Assembly (NCBI GenBank): GCA_001600695.1
Contig: BCKQ01000003.1
Span: 682,001-746,000, forward strand
Length of the DNA stretch: 64,000 nucleotides
Direction of reading: 5' to 3'
From: Ascoidea asiatica
Lineage: Eukaryota > Ascomycota > Saccharomycetes > Ascoideales > Ascoideaceae
Part shown: positions 1-11,777 of the stretch, piece after piece
How the letters are laid out: the number at the start of each line of letters is the position of its first letter
Numbering within the stretch: position 1 is the first letter of the stretch
Made by a program: the position numbers and the translations under genes
Notes under the pieces: model-generated
Database searches by the model: none
The model's input: only the letters and a program-made list of their open reading frames with translations
Told to the model about the DNA's origin: nothing

Positions 1-1886
1 ACGTTAACACAACATTGCCCAAGTAATATGAGGCGTAAATTATTGAATTTATTGAAATACGTACAGAAAAGTAACGTTACTGCGAGAAATTTTGAACTGC
101 AAAGAATTTGAAAACTTGAAAAATGTAAAAGAACAACGAATTGTGGAAATTTTGAAAAAAAAGGTTAAATTGAAAGTTAAATAGAATGTTTAATAAAACT
201 TAAATTCAAATCATAATTTGAAATCATTTTTTGAATCAATAAAGTCAAGATTAAAATAAAAATAAAAATAAAAATACAAATACAAATTTGTATAAATTTT
301 GTAAAATTACAAATTTACAAAATTATAGCAACAATTTCATCAATCAACATACTCGAAGGGATTTTGTAATTGCTGTTTTAAAACTCCCCAATAAAAATAT
401 ATTTTATTAATAGACCTTATTGTAGTTACCCTGTGAAAAGGCCTCACCAAATCTCTCATCTGAAAATGCACTGTTTTTGTTTGTTTTGTGGATCATCTTT
501 TGTTTTTGTGGTATCCGCGGAATCCGTGGTGTCCGCTGAGGATTAGTATGTGTGGTTGCACGCGGAAAGACTGTGCCCCTGTGCTACGGAATTTTAAACA
601 ATTTCCAGGCAATTCTCAGGCTTTGATTAAAGTTTTCTGGTCACTAATACGAAAAATATTACAAATACTAAAAATATTAAAAATATTAAAAACAAACAGC
701 AGTTTTGAATAGTTTTTGAAGACTCTTCAAAGACCTCAGAGACTTCAAAAAGACTTCAAAGAGACTTTAGAGAGACTTCAAAAATGTATATCAAACTCCC
801 GAGAGAGAGCTCTGTTTAACTCTAACATAACGATTGATTCGTAATTCTGATAGTATTATTTCAATCGATTGACACTAATTTAGATTCATTTGATATCACT
901 TTTTAAATATAACAACTTATCAATGAAAGTGATAACAAATTAATTAACAATTCAGATTAAAATCAAACTAAGAAAAAATAATAATAAATATTATTCAATA
1001 AACATCAAAGCTTATTAACTTACACTAATCAATAATTATTATTTGATGTTTATAGATCTAATTCACTACGTAACTATTCCAAACGTGCTAATTCTATTAT
1101 CTTGAATACAACAGTTTCATTACTAGTACTGTTATGTATTAAATACAATAAATAATAATTCAACAACACAATTCACCAAGACAAATTTATCAAAAGAATT
1201 TGGAAGAACAATTTTTGGTGACAGTGAAATTGAAAATCATGTCCCAAAAACTGTCCAATAACCTAAAATGGAATTTCTTTTATTATTAAACTACAGAATT
1301 CTTTATCGTGGAACAAAATTGGTTAATTTTTTTTTTCTACGGTCAATAAAAATAGTACTTTTCTTCAAAGTGTTTGATTATTTTTTTAGTAAAGGTACAT
1401 CTACAAAAATAACACTCTTACAAAAATTTGAAAAGGTAAATCATGAAAATAAAATAAATATTTTTTTGACTTTTTAATATATTTAAGTATTCATGTACAC
1501 AAAAAATATATACGAAGAGATGTGCTTTAAGGTATGCACTGCGACTGAAGTAGTGCACATACTTTACAGTACTTGTAAGCACGTTTACTTAACAAAATTC
1601 TTAAATGGGTAATTTTGATTATCTAGAACGTGACCAATCCGGAAAATATTCCCAAAACGGGAATATGAAATAATATTTAAAAATTTTAAATTTATGAAGC
1701 AATAAATTATATTATTGAATTATTTTTATATTTCTTTCTATTTCTATTTTTATTTCTATTTTCATTTATATTTTCATTTATATTTACAATTGATTACATT
1801 CATATTTGAATTATAACTTAAATTTTCATTACATTTCTATAAGTAATTCTATTTGTATTTATAAGTAATTATATTTCTATTTATAA
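1..1886. other. Left-edge non-coding region
   Basis: No convincing gene was found here. The short ORFs are AT-rich, lack family resemblance and do not share the codon style of the real genes. Visible structure: a 12-bp perfect palindrome AGTAACGTTACT at 70-81; a degenerate run of 'agacttcaaag'-like units at about 718-785; and a nested inverted repeat at 1522-1582 in which GTGCTT pairs with AAGCAC and TGCACT pairs with AGTGCA. The right part is the 3' flank of the fumarase gene, with T/A-rich tracts at about 1725-1880. Confidence 0.6.
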
Positions 1887-3290
1887 TTACATTTTTGGAC
1901 CAATCATTTTTTCAGGTTTTACCCATTCATCAAATTCTTCTTCACTTAAATAACCTAATTCTAATACAGATTCTTTTAAAGTTAAACCTTTTTTATGAGC
2001 ATTTTTTGCAACTTTTGAAGCTTTATCATAACCAATTTTAGGATTTAAAGCTGTAACTAACATTAAAGAATCATTTAAAGATTTATTAATTTTTTTTTCA
2101 TTTGCTTTTATACCATTAATACAATGTATTCTAAAAGATTTACAACCATCTGTTAATAATTTAATTGAATTTAATAAATTAAATATCATCACAGGTTTAA
2201 AAACATTTAATTCAAATTGTCCAGAAGCTCCTGCAAATGTAATTGTTTGATTATTACCAAAAACTTGTGTACAAATCATTGTTAAAGCTTCATTTTGTGT
2301 TGGATTAACTTTACCTGGCATAATTGAAGAACCTGGTTCATTTTCAGGTAATGATAATTCTCCATAACCACATCTTGGTCCAGAACCTAAATATCTTATA
2401 TCTTGAGCAATTTTAAATAATGATACAGCTAAAGTATTTAATGCACCACTTGATTCAACAATTGCATCATGAGCTGCTAATGCTTCAAATTTATTTGGTG
2501 CTGCTAAAAATTCAATATTTGTTAATCTTGAAATTTCTTTTGCAATATCTTTATCCCAACCAATTTTTGTATTTAAACCTGTACCAACAGCTGTACCACC
2601 TTGAGCTAAAAATTTTAAATGATATAAAGTATTTTCAATTCTTAAAATACCATTTGAAATTTGTTGAACATAACCAGAAAATTCTTGACCTAAAGTTAAT
2701 GGAGTTGCATCTTGTAAATGAGTTCTACCAATTTTTATAATATTTTTAAATTCTTCACTTTTTTTATTTAAAGAATCTTTTAATAAAATTAATTCAGGTA
2801 ATAAATTTTGAGTAATTTCTAAAACAGCAGAAATATGCATTACAGTTGGAAATGTATCATTTGAAGATTGTGACATATTAACATGATCATTTGGATGTAC
2901 AGGTTTTTTACTACCTTTAATACCACCAAGAATTTCAATAGCTCTATTTGAAATAACTTCATTTGCATTCATATTTGATTGAGTACCAGAACCAGTTTGA
3001 TAAACAACCAATGGAAAATGGTCTGTTAATTTATTATTTATAATTTCATCAGAAGCTAATTTTATTGAATTTGAAATTATTGGATCTAAATTACCATAAT
3101 TTTCATTAATTTGTGCACAAGCTTTTTTTAAAATTCCAAATGATTTAATTATTGGAAATGGCATTCTTGAATGTGGTTGATCAATATTAAAATTTAATAA
3201 AGAACGTTGAGTTTGTGCACCCCAATATTTAGAATCATCAACTTCAATTTCACCAAATGCATCAGTTTCTATTCTTGTTTTTATACTCAT
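1887..3290 (-). CDS. FUM1: Fumarate hydratase (class II fumarase)
   Basis: Converts fumarate and water to L-malate reversibly, in the mitochondrial TCA cycle and in the cytosol and nucleus. The 467-aa product is colinear with S. cerevisiae Fum1 from its second, internal start: both open with ETDAFGEI and then [10 protein letters not shown]. The class II signature [11 protein letters not shown] lies at roughly residues 317-327, and the substrate-loop and C-terminal fumarase_C regions are present. The family usually carries a 20-25 residue mitochondrial presequence in yeasts. Here an in-frame TAA stands four codons upstream of the ATG, so no presequence is visible unless it lies on an undetected upstream exon. 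Codon use is strongly A/T-ending. The gene diverges from the NUM1-like gene across a 1.5-kb spacer. Confidence 0.95.
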   Translation of the reverse strand: MSIKTRIETDAFGEIEVDDSKYWGAQTQRSLLNFNIDQPHSRMPFPIIKSFGILKKACAQINENYGNLDPIISNSIKLASDEIINNKLTDHFPLVVYQTGSGTQSNMNANEVISNRAIEILGGIKGSKKPVHPNDHVNMSQSSNDTFPTVMHISAVLEITQNLLPELILLKDSLNKKSEEFKNIIKIGRTHLQDATPLTLGQEFSGYVQQISNGILRIENTLYHLKFLAQGGTAVGTGLNTKIGWDKDIAKEISRLTNIEFLAAPNKFEALAAHDAIVESSGALNTLAVSLFKIAQDIRYLGSGPRCGYGELSLPENEPGSSIMPGKVNPTQNEALTMICTQVFGNNQTITFAGASGQFELNVFKPVMIFNLLNSIKLLTDGCKSFRIHCINGIKANEKKINKSLNDSLMLVTALNPKIGYDKASKVAKNAHKKGLTLKESVLELGYLSEEEFDEWVKPEKMIGPKM

Positions 3291-4835
3291 TTTTATTAAT
3301 TAATTTATTTGGTTAATTTATTTATTTAGTTGATTTGGTTTTTTTTATTGTATTTGTATCAATGTTACACTACAATTATGAAAAACAATGAAAAAAAAAG
3401 GGAAAAAAAGAGAGGATTTTATAAAATATGATAATTAATTATATAACCTGATGGTTTAAAAATGTTTAAATAATAAAATGGTGGAGAATTAATAACCTTT
3501 TAAAGAACTTGTCAAAGTAAAAGATTAAACAAAGTAAAGTAAATAAATATTAAAGTTATGAAATTAGCCATTGAGAAAAGAACCATTGAAATTAAAATAA
3601 AAAGATGAAAATAAACAAGAATATTTTCGGGTTCAGGCTCCAGTTGATTTCGGGAATGAATTGAAATAAAAAACGGTCATGAAAACAATAATCTCGGTAC
3701 ACTTGTTTCTGGTCCGCAGCTGTTGACAGATGTGGAGGCAAAATGATTGGTGGGCAGGCAAAGAAAAGAGACCCTTTCAGGCAGAAATAGGTAATAGTCT
3801 GTGGTACTAAGCTACACAAGATTGGGTAAGGTATGGGCCAGCGGATCCCGGGAATAAATAAAAAATGTGGTAAGACCCACTGATCTGGAAATGGGATTTA
3901 TACTTTAATGTGCGGCTAAAAGCATTGAATCCATACCAGTGGAAAATATTTATTTTTAGATCCGTATTTGGTAAGGTGTTACGTAAGCCATGCATTTCCG
4001 AAATCAGGTTTTAAAAATAAATTTAATTTTTACGGACGTAAAGGAAATTGTTACGGATTGGCATAAAACCAGCAAGGCGGTGCAGATTCTGGTCAGAAAC
4101 AGAAATATGTGGCAGTGGCGAGGCGGTGGTACCGCAGCCGCGGTAAAGATACAGTTTCTTGGTAAGCTGATTTTTATTTTATTCCATAACTCCACTGAAT
4201 AATCATAATCATAATCATAACATTAATTTAAGTGGTTTGGAAATTTATTTTTTTTATAACCTTATGAAATTCAGTCCAAACAAAATCGAGATAATTGAAA
4301 ATAATTATAAAAATTGAGATAAATGAGCAGATGAAAAGATTAAATAATAAGAAAATGAATAGAAAGACAACATATCACATCTTTGGAAGATGACTTCTGT
4401 ATTTCTATGGGCATATTACTGGATTCCAATACACAATCATGATACTTTTTTTATTTTAAACTTATCTCTCCATTATTTTTAGGGCTCATAATAACAATTA
4501 ATTAAACAAAAATTGATGATTATTGATTAATGATTATTGATTATTGAATAATGATATGTTGATACTGTAAATAATTGAAAATTAATGTGACCTGAGTTTG
4601 GGTTCCTTAAATTTTAGAATCACCTTAATTAACTTTATTATTCGCTAATAAAATTGTTTATTTATTTATATTTATGTTTATATAAATATTTGTACATATA
4701 TTTATTCAACTGATTTCTCTTAATTATCAACTATCAATTATCAATTATCAATTATATATACCCAATTATTCAATCATTCAACTAATTCTTATTAAATATC
4801 AACAAAAAAATATAGACAAATTATTATTAATCAAA
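3291..4835. promoter_or_regulatory. Divergent intergenic region FUM1 / NUM1-like
   Basis: This is the shared 5' region of two divergent genes. A markedly GC-richer island runs from about 3640 to 4150, including CCGCAGCCGCGG at about 4133, inside otherwise very AT-rich DNA. A Tbf1-like TTAGGGCT occurs at 4479-4486. Short ORFs inside the island overlap on both strands and do not resemble known proteins, so I read the island as promoter DNA or an unrecognised RNA gene rather than coding sequence. Confidence 0.5.
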
Positions 4836-6815
4836 ATGGATAATTCCACTTCAGTGATGGTCAATTCAAATAATGATCTAAATCCAGAAAATGATATTGA
4901 TCATGATGTAGATGGAATTGTGGATGATATCATAGATGAAATAGATAACGATATTTCAATTAGTTCTATTCATCCAATTGATAAACAAACTCTATCAAAT
5001 AATTTAAGTTCCTCAAATGGTATTATTCGACTTGGTTTATTTAATCCAAATTTTAGAAATATTATAATGAGTGATACTGATAATAACAAAGAAATTAATA
5101 ATAAAAATAAAATTGAATTGAATGATCTTAAAGAACAAAATGAAATTTTTGAAAAAAAAATCATTGATTTAAATTCAAAATTAAATAATCAATCAATTGA
5201 ATTAAAAACTTTAAATGATCAAATTTTAAATAATGAAAAATTAAAAAATAATAATTTAAATAAAATTAATGAATTAAATGATTTAAATTCAAATTTAAAT
5301 AAAAGAATTGATAAAAAAAATCTTGAAATTTCAAAAACTAATGAGAAGAATCTAAAAACTGAAAAGACTTTAAATTTAAATGAAATAAAATTAAATTCAA
5401 TAACTGAAAAAAATGATAATTTATTAACTGAAAATGATAAATTGAATTTAAAGATTTCATTATTGAATAAAGATATTGAAATTTTAAATAAAGAAATTGA
5501 AAAATTAAGTAATGAAAAAAACTTATTAAATAAAAAAAATGAAGTTTCAATTAATGAAATTGAAAATTTTAAAAAAAATATAAATGATTTAAATTTCTTA
5601 AAAGATAATTTACAAATTAAATTAGATTCTCAATTAAAAATAAATTCGGAATTATCATTTAAATTAGAAAATGAATCTAAAAAAGTAATTGAAATTTCTA
5701 ATTCTATTCCTCCAGAAAAAATAATAACAAAAGAAGAATTAATGGAAAAAGCTAAAAAATTGGGTTATATTTTAATTAAAAGAATTGAAGAAGATGATAT
5801 AAATGATAGTAATCACGACAATAATAATAATAATAACAATAATAATGATACTCATAATGATATTCATAATGATAAGAATAGTTTAAGTCATAGTAATTAT
5901 AGTGGGCTTACACCAATTCAATCTAAAAAATCAATTTCTCATTTAAGAAGTCCCTCAAGTAGTATTTCAACACCAACAAAAACTAATCATGATAGTCATA
6001 TGACAAAAGATGAAGCAAAAATATTATTAGAAAAAATTGAAAAAAGTTATGGAGATTTAAATTATAATAATTATAATAATTATTCTTATAAACAAAATGA
6101 AAATGATTTAAAATTAATTTCAAAAGAAGAAGTTAATCAAATTAAAGATCTTCAAAAATTTTCAAAAGAATCAATTATGGAAGCTTTAGGTTATACAATC
6201 ATTGGAGAATTTATGTTCAAATCTTTTAATAAAAATTCTAATGAATTACATAAAAGATATTTTTCTTTAATACCATATGGAATAAATGGATTAACAATAT
6301 ATTGGTGTGAAGAAAATTTTATATTAAATCAATTTAATAATAAAAATAATTTAAAAATTAGATCAATGATAATTGGTAGTATTGAAACTTCAAATATTAA
6401 TGTTATAACAAGTAAAGATTCAAAATTATATAAAAAAGAAATAATTATACATTCAAGTGGTTTAAATAAAGAAAAAAATAAAGAGTTAAGATTAAGATGT
6501 GATAATGAAATAAGTTTTAATATATGGCATAATATAATTAAATATTTAATTGAAGAAAGTAATGGAAAATTAATTTTAAATCATGGAAATAGTAATAGTA
6601 TATCAAGTGATAGAATTTCTTCAAATTCAAGTGATTCAAGTGATTCAAAAAGTATAAGTAAAGTATTCAAAGAAAGTAAAATGAAAAGAATTAGTTTCAT
6701 TGGAAGAAGATCATCAGTATTAAATTCTAATAGAAAAAGTTCAATTGGTTCAAATCATCAAATTGATGGAAGTGCAAATCAAAGAAAATCCTCTTTGAAT
6801 AGTCTCATAAATTAA
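4836..6815 (+). CDS. NUM1: Num1/Mcp5-like cortical anchor with coiled coil and C-terminal PH domain
   Basis: 659 aa. Residues about 85-290 are a Leu/Asn/Lys-rich heptad coiled coil. Then come a conserved-looking segment (EKAKKLGYILIKR, about 305-317), an Asn/His low-complexity run (about 328-345) and a second helical block. A PH domain follows at about 446-575, opening with GYTIIGEFMFK and containing KRYFSLIPYGINGLTIYWC. It resembles the lipid-binding PH domain of yeast Num1, Aspergillus ApsA and fission yeast Mcp5, which tether dynein and mitochondria to the plasma membrane. The Ser-rich basic tail contains several R-x-S sites. S. cerevisiae Num1 is about 2,750 aa; this version is far shorter and lacks its large tandem repeats. 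The assignment rests on the PH domain and the architecture. The N-terminal part cannot be aligned by eye. Confidence 0.65.
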   Translation: MDNSTSVMVNSNNDLNPENDIDHDVDGIVDDIIDEIDNDISISSIHPIDKQTLSNNLSSSNGIIRLGLFNPNFRNIIMSDTDNNKEINNKNKIELNDLKEQNEIFEKKIIDLNSKLNNQSIELKTLNDQILNNEKLKNNNLNKINELNDLNSNLNKRIDKKNLEISKTNEKNLKTEKTLNLNEIKLNSITEKNDNLLTENDKLNLKISLLNKDIEILNKEIEKLSNEKNLLNKKNEVSINEIENFKKNINDLNFLKDNLQIKLDSQLKINSELSFKLENESKKVIEISNSIPPEKIITKEELMEKAKKLGYILIKRIEEDDINDSNHDNNNNNNNNNDTHNDIHNDKNSLSHSNYSGLTPIQSKKSISHLRSPSSSISTPTKTNHDSHMTKDEAKILLEKIEKSYGDLNYNNYNNYSYKQNENDLKLISKEEVNQIKDLQKFSKESIMEALGYTIIGEFMFKSFNKNSNELHKRYFSLIPYGINGLTIYWCEENFILNQFNNKNNLKIRSMIIGSIETSNINVITSKDSKLYKKEIIIHSSGLNKEKNKELRLRCDNEISFNIWHNIIKYLIEESNGKLILNHGNSNSISSDRISSNSSDSSDSKSISKVFKESKMKRISFIGRRSSVLNSNRKSSIGSNHQIDGSANQRKSSLNSLIN

Positions 6816-6996
6816 TTTATTTGATTTATTTAATTTATTTTCCAGATTATTATGAAAAAAAGAAGACCCGCTGCTTTGGTCTCAAAAATAAGGCACGCAT
6901 GCTATAACATAACCATGAAGCTAAGTGCATAAACCAAAAGTGGATTCCCTAAAAACATATATAAAATATAAAAAATATATAACTTAAAAAATATAT

Positions 6997-7663
6997 TCAA
7001 ATTAATGAAATTATTTCACCGGACTTTTCCCCAGGCCTTTTGAAAGAAGAACAAGTACTTTGAATAAAATGGGTATTATTTTCAAAATCAATCAAGAAAT
7101 GATCACATTTTCTTTTCATTTCATAATTAAAAACAAATTTGAATGAATTAATAAATAAAAAAAATAATGATTCAATAATCATAAATGAATAAAATTTAGA
7201 ATTAAACATTTTTATTGATTGAGAAATAAAAAAATTGAAAAAAAACAATTTTATGATAGAATGTTGAATATAAATTTCATTATAATCTAATCCAGGTATT
7301 ATGATACAATTATTTAAATCTTTTTCATTTTCTTTATAAGTTCTTAAATCTATACATTTTATAGAAATTGGAAATTGATTAGAAATGAAAATATTTGTAA
7401 AATTCTTATCATCATTATTATTTTTATCAAAGTATTGAAATGATTCACGATTTGGGTAATTAAAAATATGAGATATATAAACCAATTTATAATTCCAAGT
7501 AGTTATTGAAATATCTGATTTTGTAATTAAATAGTTATTTTGATTTATGAAATTTATTATATTCAAGATTTTTTTATCTTTTAAAGAATTTATAATTTCA
7601 AAATTTTACTAAACTAGTACCAACCATTAATAGTAAAACTAATTCATTATTAGATTCTGCCAT
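6997..7663 (-). pseudogene. Unrecognised ORF broken by a one-base shift (possible +1 frameshift gene)
   Basis: Two frames on the minus strand join neatly. An ATG at 7663 opens 21 codons (MAESNNELVLLLMVGTSLVK then F) and meets TGA at 7600-7598. The +1 frame starting with GAA at 7599 stays open for 200 codons to 6997. That frame has no ATG near its beginning, and a TAA stands two codons before the GAA. Skipping one T of TTT-TGA gives a 221-aa product with a hydrophobic segment near residues 145-185 and a possible second hydrophobic start. I do not recognise the family. It could be a programmed +1 frameshift at TTT-TGA-A, a decayed gene, an assembly error in a T run, or chance in AT-rich DNA. 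Confidence 0.3.
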
Positions 7664-9824
7664 TTTTGATCTTATTATTCATGTTATTACTCTTTTTATT
7701 CTCTTTATTCTTTTAGAAACTTTTCATTTATATTTATATAAAATTATTGATTGTTATACATATACAAACAATAGTTGCTCACTCAATAAAAGCAGGCTCC
7801 ACAAAAACGGTCTCGCAATTTTTTTGAATTAGAGCCCTGATGGAAAGATGAAAAAACTCGTGACACGAAATTCAGCCCGGGTAAATTCATCTTTACAAGT
7901 TTCTGCTTCGTTTTCATCTCTTTTTTTCATATAAATTTTTGTTTCTCTTTTCACTTCCAAACTATTTTAAATGAAGAATAAAGAAGAATAAAAACAATAA
8001 TATTTGATTATCGATTATTTAATAGTCTTTGATTATATAGTTATCAGGATAATTTAGTCTTTTTTATAAGATTATTACCATTAATAGCTTTATTTATCAA
8101 TTGATAAAAATGGGATATAGCTATGCAGATTATAGTAATTTAATGGAATAAATGGTATGTTTCTCAACTTCTTTTCAATCAAATAATAATAGTTAAATAA
8201 GTTTATTTTATGTTAATTTCGAAGATTATAAAACAATTGTTCCGACTGAATTTCATTGAAGACACAACATTATCGTTAAGTTTCAGCCTTGTATGAGTTA
8301 TTATTAATCAATTATTCTTATTATTTACTATTAAATATTCAAACCTATTTTTTCTTTTTTTTTTTTTTTTTTTTTTTGAAATCCAAAACTAACATTAAAT
8401 TAATAGTATGTTTAAAAATTAATTTCAATTTGCTTTTATATTTTATCTTTTTTGTTTAAATGAGGAAAGAAAACTTAGTGTCGGGCGGACATAATTTAGT
8501 TCTTTATCACTATTTCTTTGATTTAGTAGTCGCATCCTAAGTGTACAAAATTGGGTGTTGGTAGAGAATTATTGATGAATGACACATTCTGATTCAAGAT
8601 TTATAAGGTTTATTAAATTTCAATTAATAACTTATAATAGTATTATGGATTATTAAATTTCTTCAATTATCAGAATCAAATAACTAACAATTCAATTTTC
8701 TTTTAGATTAGAGTATGTTAAAAATCAATCAAATCACGAAAAAGTTGCTTAATAGAAATATAAATGAGTTAGTTTGAAAATTTAGTTAATTTGATTATTC
8801 AATCTTATTAACTGATTTCTAAATGATGAACATTTTTATTCACACTGTATGATAATCCTTGATTACAAAAACAAAAACAACTGATTTAATGAATCTGATT
8901 TAAATAAACTAGCTCATTTATATTCCTAAGTGATTTTACTTTTTAATTTATCTTAAAAATGATTTTCTAACATTTTAGTTATAGTTTATATTTTTTTCCC
9001 TATATATTTTGTCTCAATATAATTATCCTTTCTACATTTACAATTTTTACTTTCGGAGGAGTCATTTTTTCACTGCTTATTAAAATTTGACACATTTTTT
9101 GTATCCATACTTTTTTTTATTACAAGGAGTTCTTTCTCTTTTTCATCTTAACCAAGCCAATTAAAAAAGCAATTGACTCATTTAAATTTCAGTTCTTATA
9201 ATCTTACTTCTCTTTATTACAATCCTTTACTTCTTTATTTATTATATCGCAAAATACTCATTAAATCTACATTTTTTCACTTCTTTTTTCTTTGTTTTCT
9301 TGTCTTCTCACTAACTATTTAAGCCGTTTTTGGCTTTAGATAAATTCTGGCCGCTTCTCGATTTCTATTGGCTGCCACCGTGTAACTCCCCAATCAATGC
9401 CCAACCACACTTTTTATCAAAACAACCATCAAAATTCAGTGAATATAAACAATTATCGAGGATTTTATCAGTAATTTATCAAATAATTATATATCAAAAT
9501 CTATATGTCAAGATAAGTATTGATATGAAAGCAACATAAAGATACTCATCTTACATTTTTCTTTCTTTGCTTACAGATTCCATTTATTTCTATTTTTTCC
9601 TCACTTTTATAAAGTTCACTTCTAATTTCAATTTAGTTTCATTTACAAGTTTTGTTTTAAAGATAATTATTTACTTATATTTTATCTAAAGTAAACATAT
9701 TATATATAAACAAAGTGTCTTCTTTACTAAAGTATACCTATTATACCCTTTATACCCTTTATATCTTTATTTCTTCAAATTCTTATACCAATAATTATTA
9801 CTATTATTATAATCTATTTTAAAG
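7664..9824. promoter_or_regulatory. Long intergenic region upstream of RTG2
   Basis: About 2.2 kb without a convincing gene. It holds TTAGAGCCCT at 7829-7838 (also seen in two other promoters of this window), a Reb1-like CCGGGTAA at 7877-7884, a poly-T run near 8355-8377, a slightly GC-richer patch at about 8470-8560, and a perfect Gcn4-type TGACTCA at 9174-9180. From 9200 to 9824 it is pyrimidine-rich, as is common just upstream of yeast starts. No tRNA or other RNA gene was recognised. Confidence 0.5.
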
Positions 9825-11777
9825 ATGTCTATAAGTAATGCAAATGAATTGCTTGAAGCAAATTCAAATAATAATCAAAATTTTACTGAATATCATTTAG
9901 ACCAATATCCGGATGAATTAAATTCATTGAATAATTCTACAAATATAAATAATTATAAAAATGAAGCTGATGTTGTAGCTGAATCTTTATATGGAATTGT
10001 TGATATTGGTTCAAATGGTATACGATTTTCAATATCTTCAACTGCTCCACATCATGCAAGAATAATGCCATGTTGTTTTAAAGATAGATTAAATCTTTCA
10101 TTATTTGATTCTCAATATAATTCGAATTCTTTAAATAATTCTGATAAAATTCCAATTCCAAATGATGTAATTAATGAAATTTGTAAATCTATGAAAAGAT
10201 TTAAATTAATTTGTCAAGATTTTGGTGTTCAAAATCATAATGTTAGAGTTGTCGCAACTGAAGCAACAAGAGAAGCAAGTAATTCTGTTTTTTTCAGAGA
10301 ATCTATTTTCAATTCAACTGGTTGGAAAGTTGAATTATTATCAAAAGAAGAAGAAGGTAGAATTGGCTCTTTAGGTGTTGCATCTTCTTTTGATTCTGTA
10401 AATGGTTTTTTTATGGATTTAGGTGGTGGTTCATCTCAATTAAGTTGGATTACAACAAAAAATGGTGTAATTAATATATCTAAAAATCCAATTTCATTAC
10501 CATATGGTGCAGCAGCTTTAACAAGAAGAATGAAAAATGAATCATTAAAAGATATTTTTTTAGAAATTAAAAATTCATATAAAAAAGCTTTAGAGATTTT
10601 AAGTCATGATATACCAGATTCATTAATAAAATTAGCTGAAAAAAATGATGGATTTGATTTATATGTTTGTGGTGGTGGTTTTAGAGGATTTGGACATTTA
10701 TTATTATCAGAAAATAAAAATTATCCAATTTCAACAATTATTAATGGTTATGGAGTTTCGTATAATGAATTTTTAAATTTAAGTAATTATCTTTTTGTTA
10801 AACAATCTTTACCCAATAATAAAGATAATATAAGTTTATTTAGAATTTCTGAAAGAAGAAAACAACAATTACCTTCAGTTGGTTTATTAATTTCTGCAGC
10901 ATTTGATTCATTACCAAGATTTAATTCAATTTATTTTTCTCAAGGTGGAGTTAGAGAAGGTGCACTATTTGAAAAATTTTCTTCATCAATAAAAATTGAA
11001 GATCCATTATTGATTTCAACAAGACCATATGCACCATTATTAGTTAATCAATATCTTAAATTATTAAGATCATCATTACCAAAGAATTATATACCAAAAG
11101 ATGTTTATAATAGGGTTGCACCAGGATTATGTAATTTAGCATTTGTTCATTGTGTTTATGCAAAAGAATTACAATCAACAGCAGCTTTACATGTTGCAAC
11201 AACAGGTGTGATTGCAAGTGCACACGGTTTATCACATAATATTAGAGCATTGATTGGTATAGCATGTTGTGAAAGATGGGGAGGAGATTTACCAGAAAAT
11301 GAATCAATTTTTAGAAATTCATTAATTAGTTTATGTATTGAACAAAATTCAAATAAAAAAGAAAGTTATCAAACAATATTTTGGACATTATTTATTGGTA
11401 AAATAATGCATATAATTTGTGGTATTCATCCTGGTGGTAATATAAGAGATAGTCCATTAAAATTTAAAGTAAGTATTAAAAAAGATAATAAAGAAAATGA
11501 TATTAGTGAAAAGGAAAGTGGAACTGAGAAAGAAAGTGGAAATGAAAATGAAAATTCTAATGCAAATTCAAATCCAATTTTAGAACCATTACCAATATAT
11601 TCACCAATTAATCAAGATTATAAAATTGAAATTAAATTTATGATTATTAAAGATCATATAAAAGTTGGACAAAGTGTTAAAAATCGAATTAAGAAAGAAA
11701 TAAAAAGAATACACAAATTAAGTAAAGTTTATAATATAAGGATTAAAGTTGAGACTGAATTTTTACAGAATTTTTAA
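9825..11777 (+). CDS. RTG2: Retrograde-signalling regulator Rtg2 (Ppx/GppA-type ATP-binding protein)
   Basis: 650 aa. Rtg2 senses mitochondrial state and releases the Rtg1/Rtg3 transcription factors from Mks1, switching on glutamate-precursor genes; it is also a SLIK subunit. The product begins with an Asn-rich 50-residue leader, then matches Rtg2 closely: GIVDIGSNGIRFSISS (phosphate-1 motif of the actin/hsp70/exopolyphosphatase fold), HHARIMPC, ATEATREA, then the phosphate-2 motif MDLGGGSSQLSWI and CGGGFRGFGHLLL. The C-terminal half keeps RPYAPLL, CNLAFVH, HGLSHNIRALIG and GIHPGGNIRD. A Glu/Ser/Asn insert near residues 560-585 is lineage-specific. It is a single-exon gene behind a promoter-sized 2-kb spacer. 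Confidence 0.95.
   Translation: MSISNANELLEANSNNNQNFTEYHLDQYPDELNSLNNSTNINNYKNEADVVAESLYGIVDIGSNGIRFSISSTAPHHARIMPCCFKDRLNLSLFDSQYNSNSLNNSDKIPIPNDVINEICKSMKRFKLICQDFGVQNHNVRVVATEATREASNSVFFRESIFNSTGWKVELLSKEEEGRIGSLGVASSFDSVNGFFMDLGGGSSQLSWITTKNGVINISKNPISLPYGAAALTRRMKNESLKDIFLEIKNSYKKALEILSHDIPDSLIKLAEKNDGFDLYVCGGGFRGFGHLLLSENKNYPISTIINGYGVSYNEFLNLSNYLFVKQSLPNNKDNISLFRISERRKQQLPSVGLLISAAFDSLPRFNSIYFSQGGVREGALFEKFSSSIKIEDPLLISTRPYAPLLVNQYLKLLRSSLPKNYIPKDVYNRVAPGLCNLAFVHCVYAKELQSTAALHVATTGVIASAHGLSHNIRALIGIACCERWGGDLPENESIFRNSLISLCIEQNSNKKESYQTIFWTLFIGKIMHIICGIHPGGNIRDSPLKFKVSIKKDNKENDISEKESGTEKESGNENENSNANSNPILEPLPIYSPINQDYKIEIKFMIIKDHIKVGQSVKNRIKKEIKRIHKLSKVYNIRIKVETEFLQNF

Noticed and set aside
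1190-1260. Short frame (SKEFGRTIFGDSEIENHVPK) vaguely like the N-terminus of type III glutamine synthetase
   Set aside because: It is only about 25 codons, stops at once, and nothing downstream in any frame continues the family. The likeness rests on memory of a few residues.
4663-4680. Perfect S. cerevisiae ARS-consensus matches such as ATTTATGTTTA
   Set aside because: The motif occurs many times by chance in DNA this AT-rich, and origin rules differ among yeasts.
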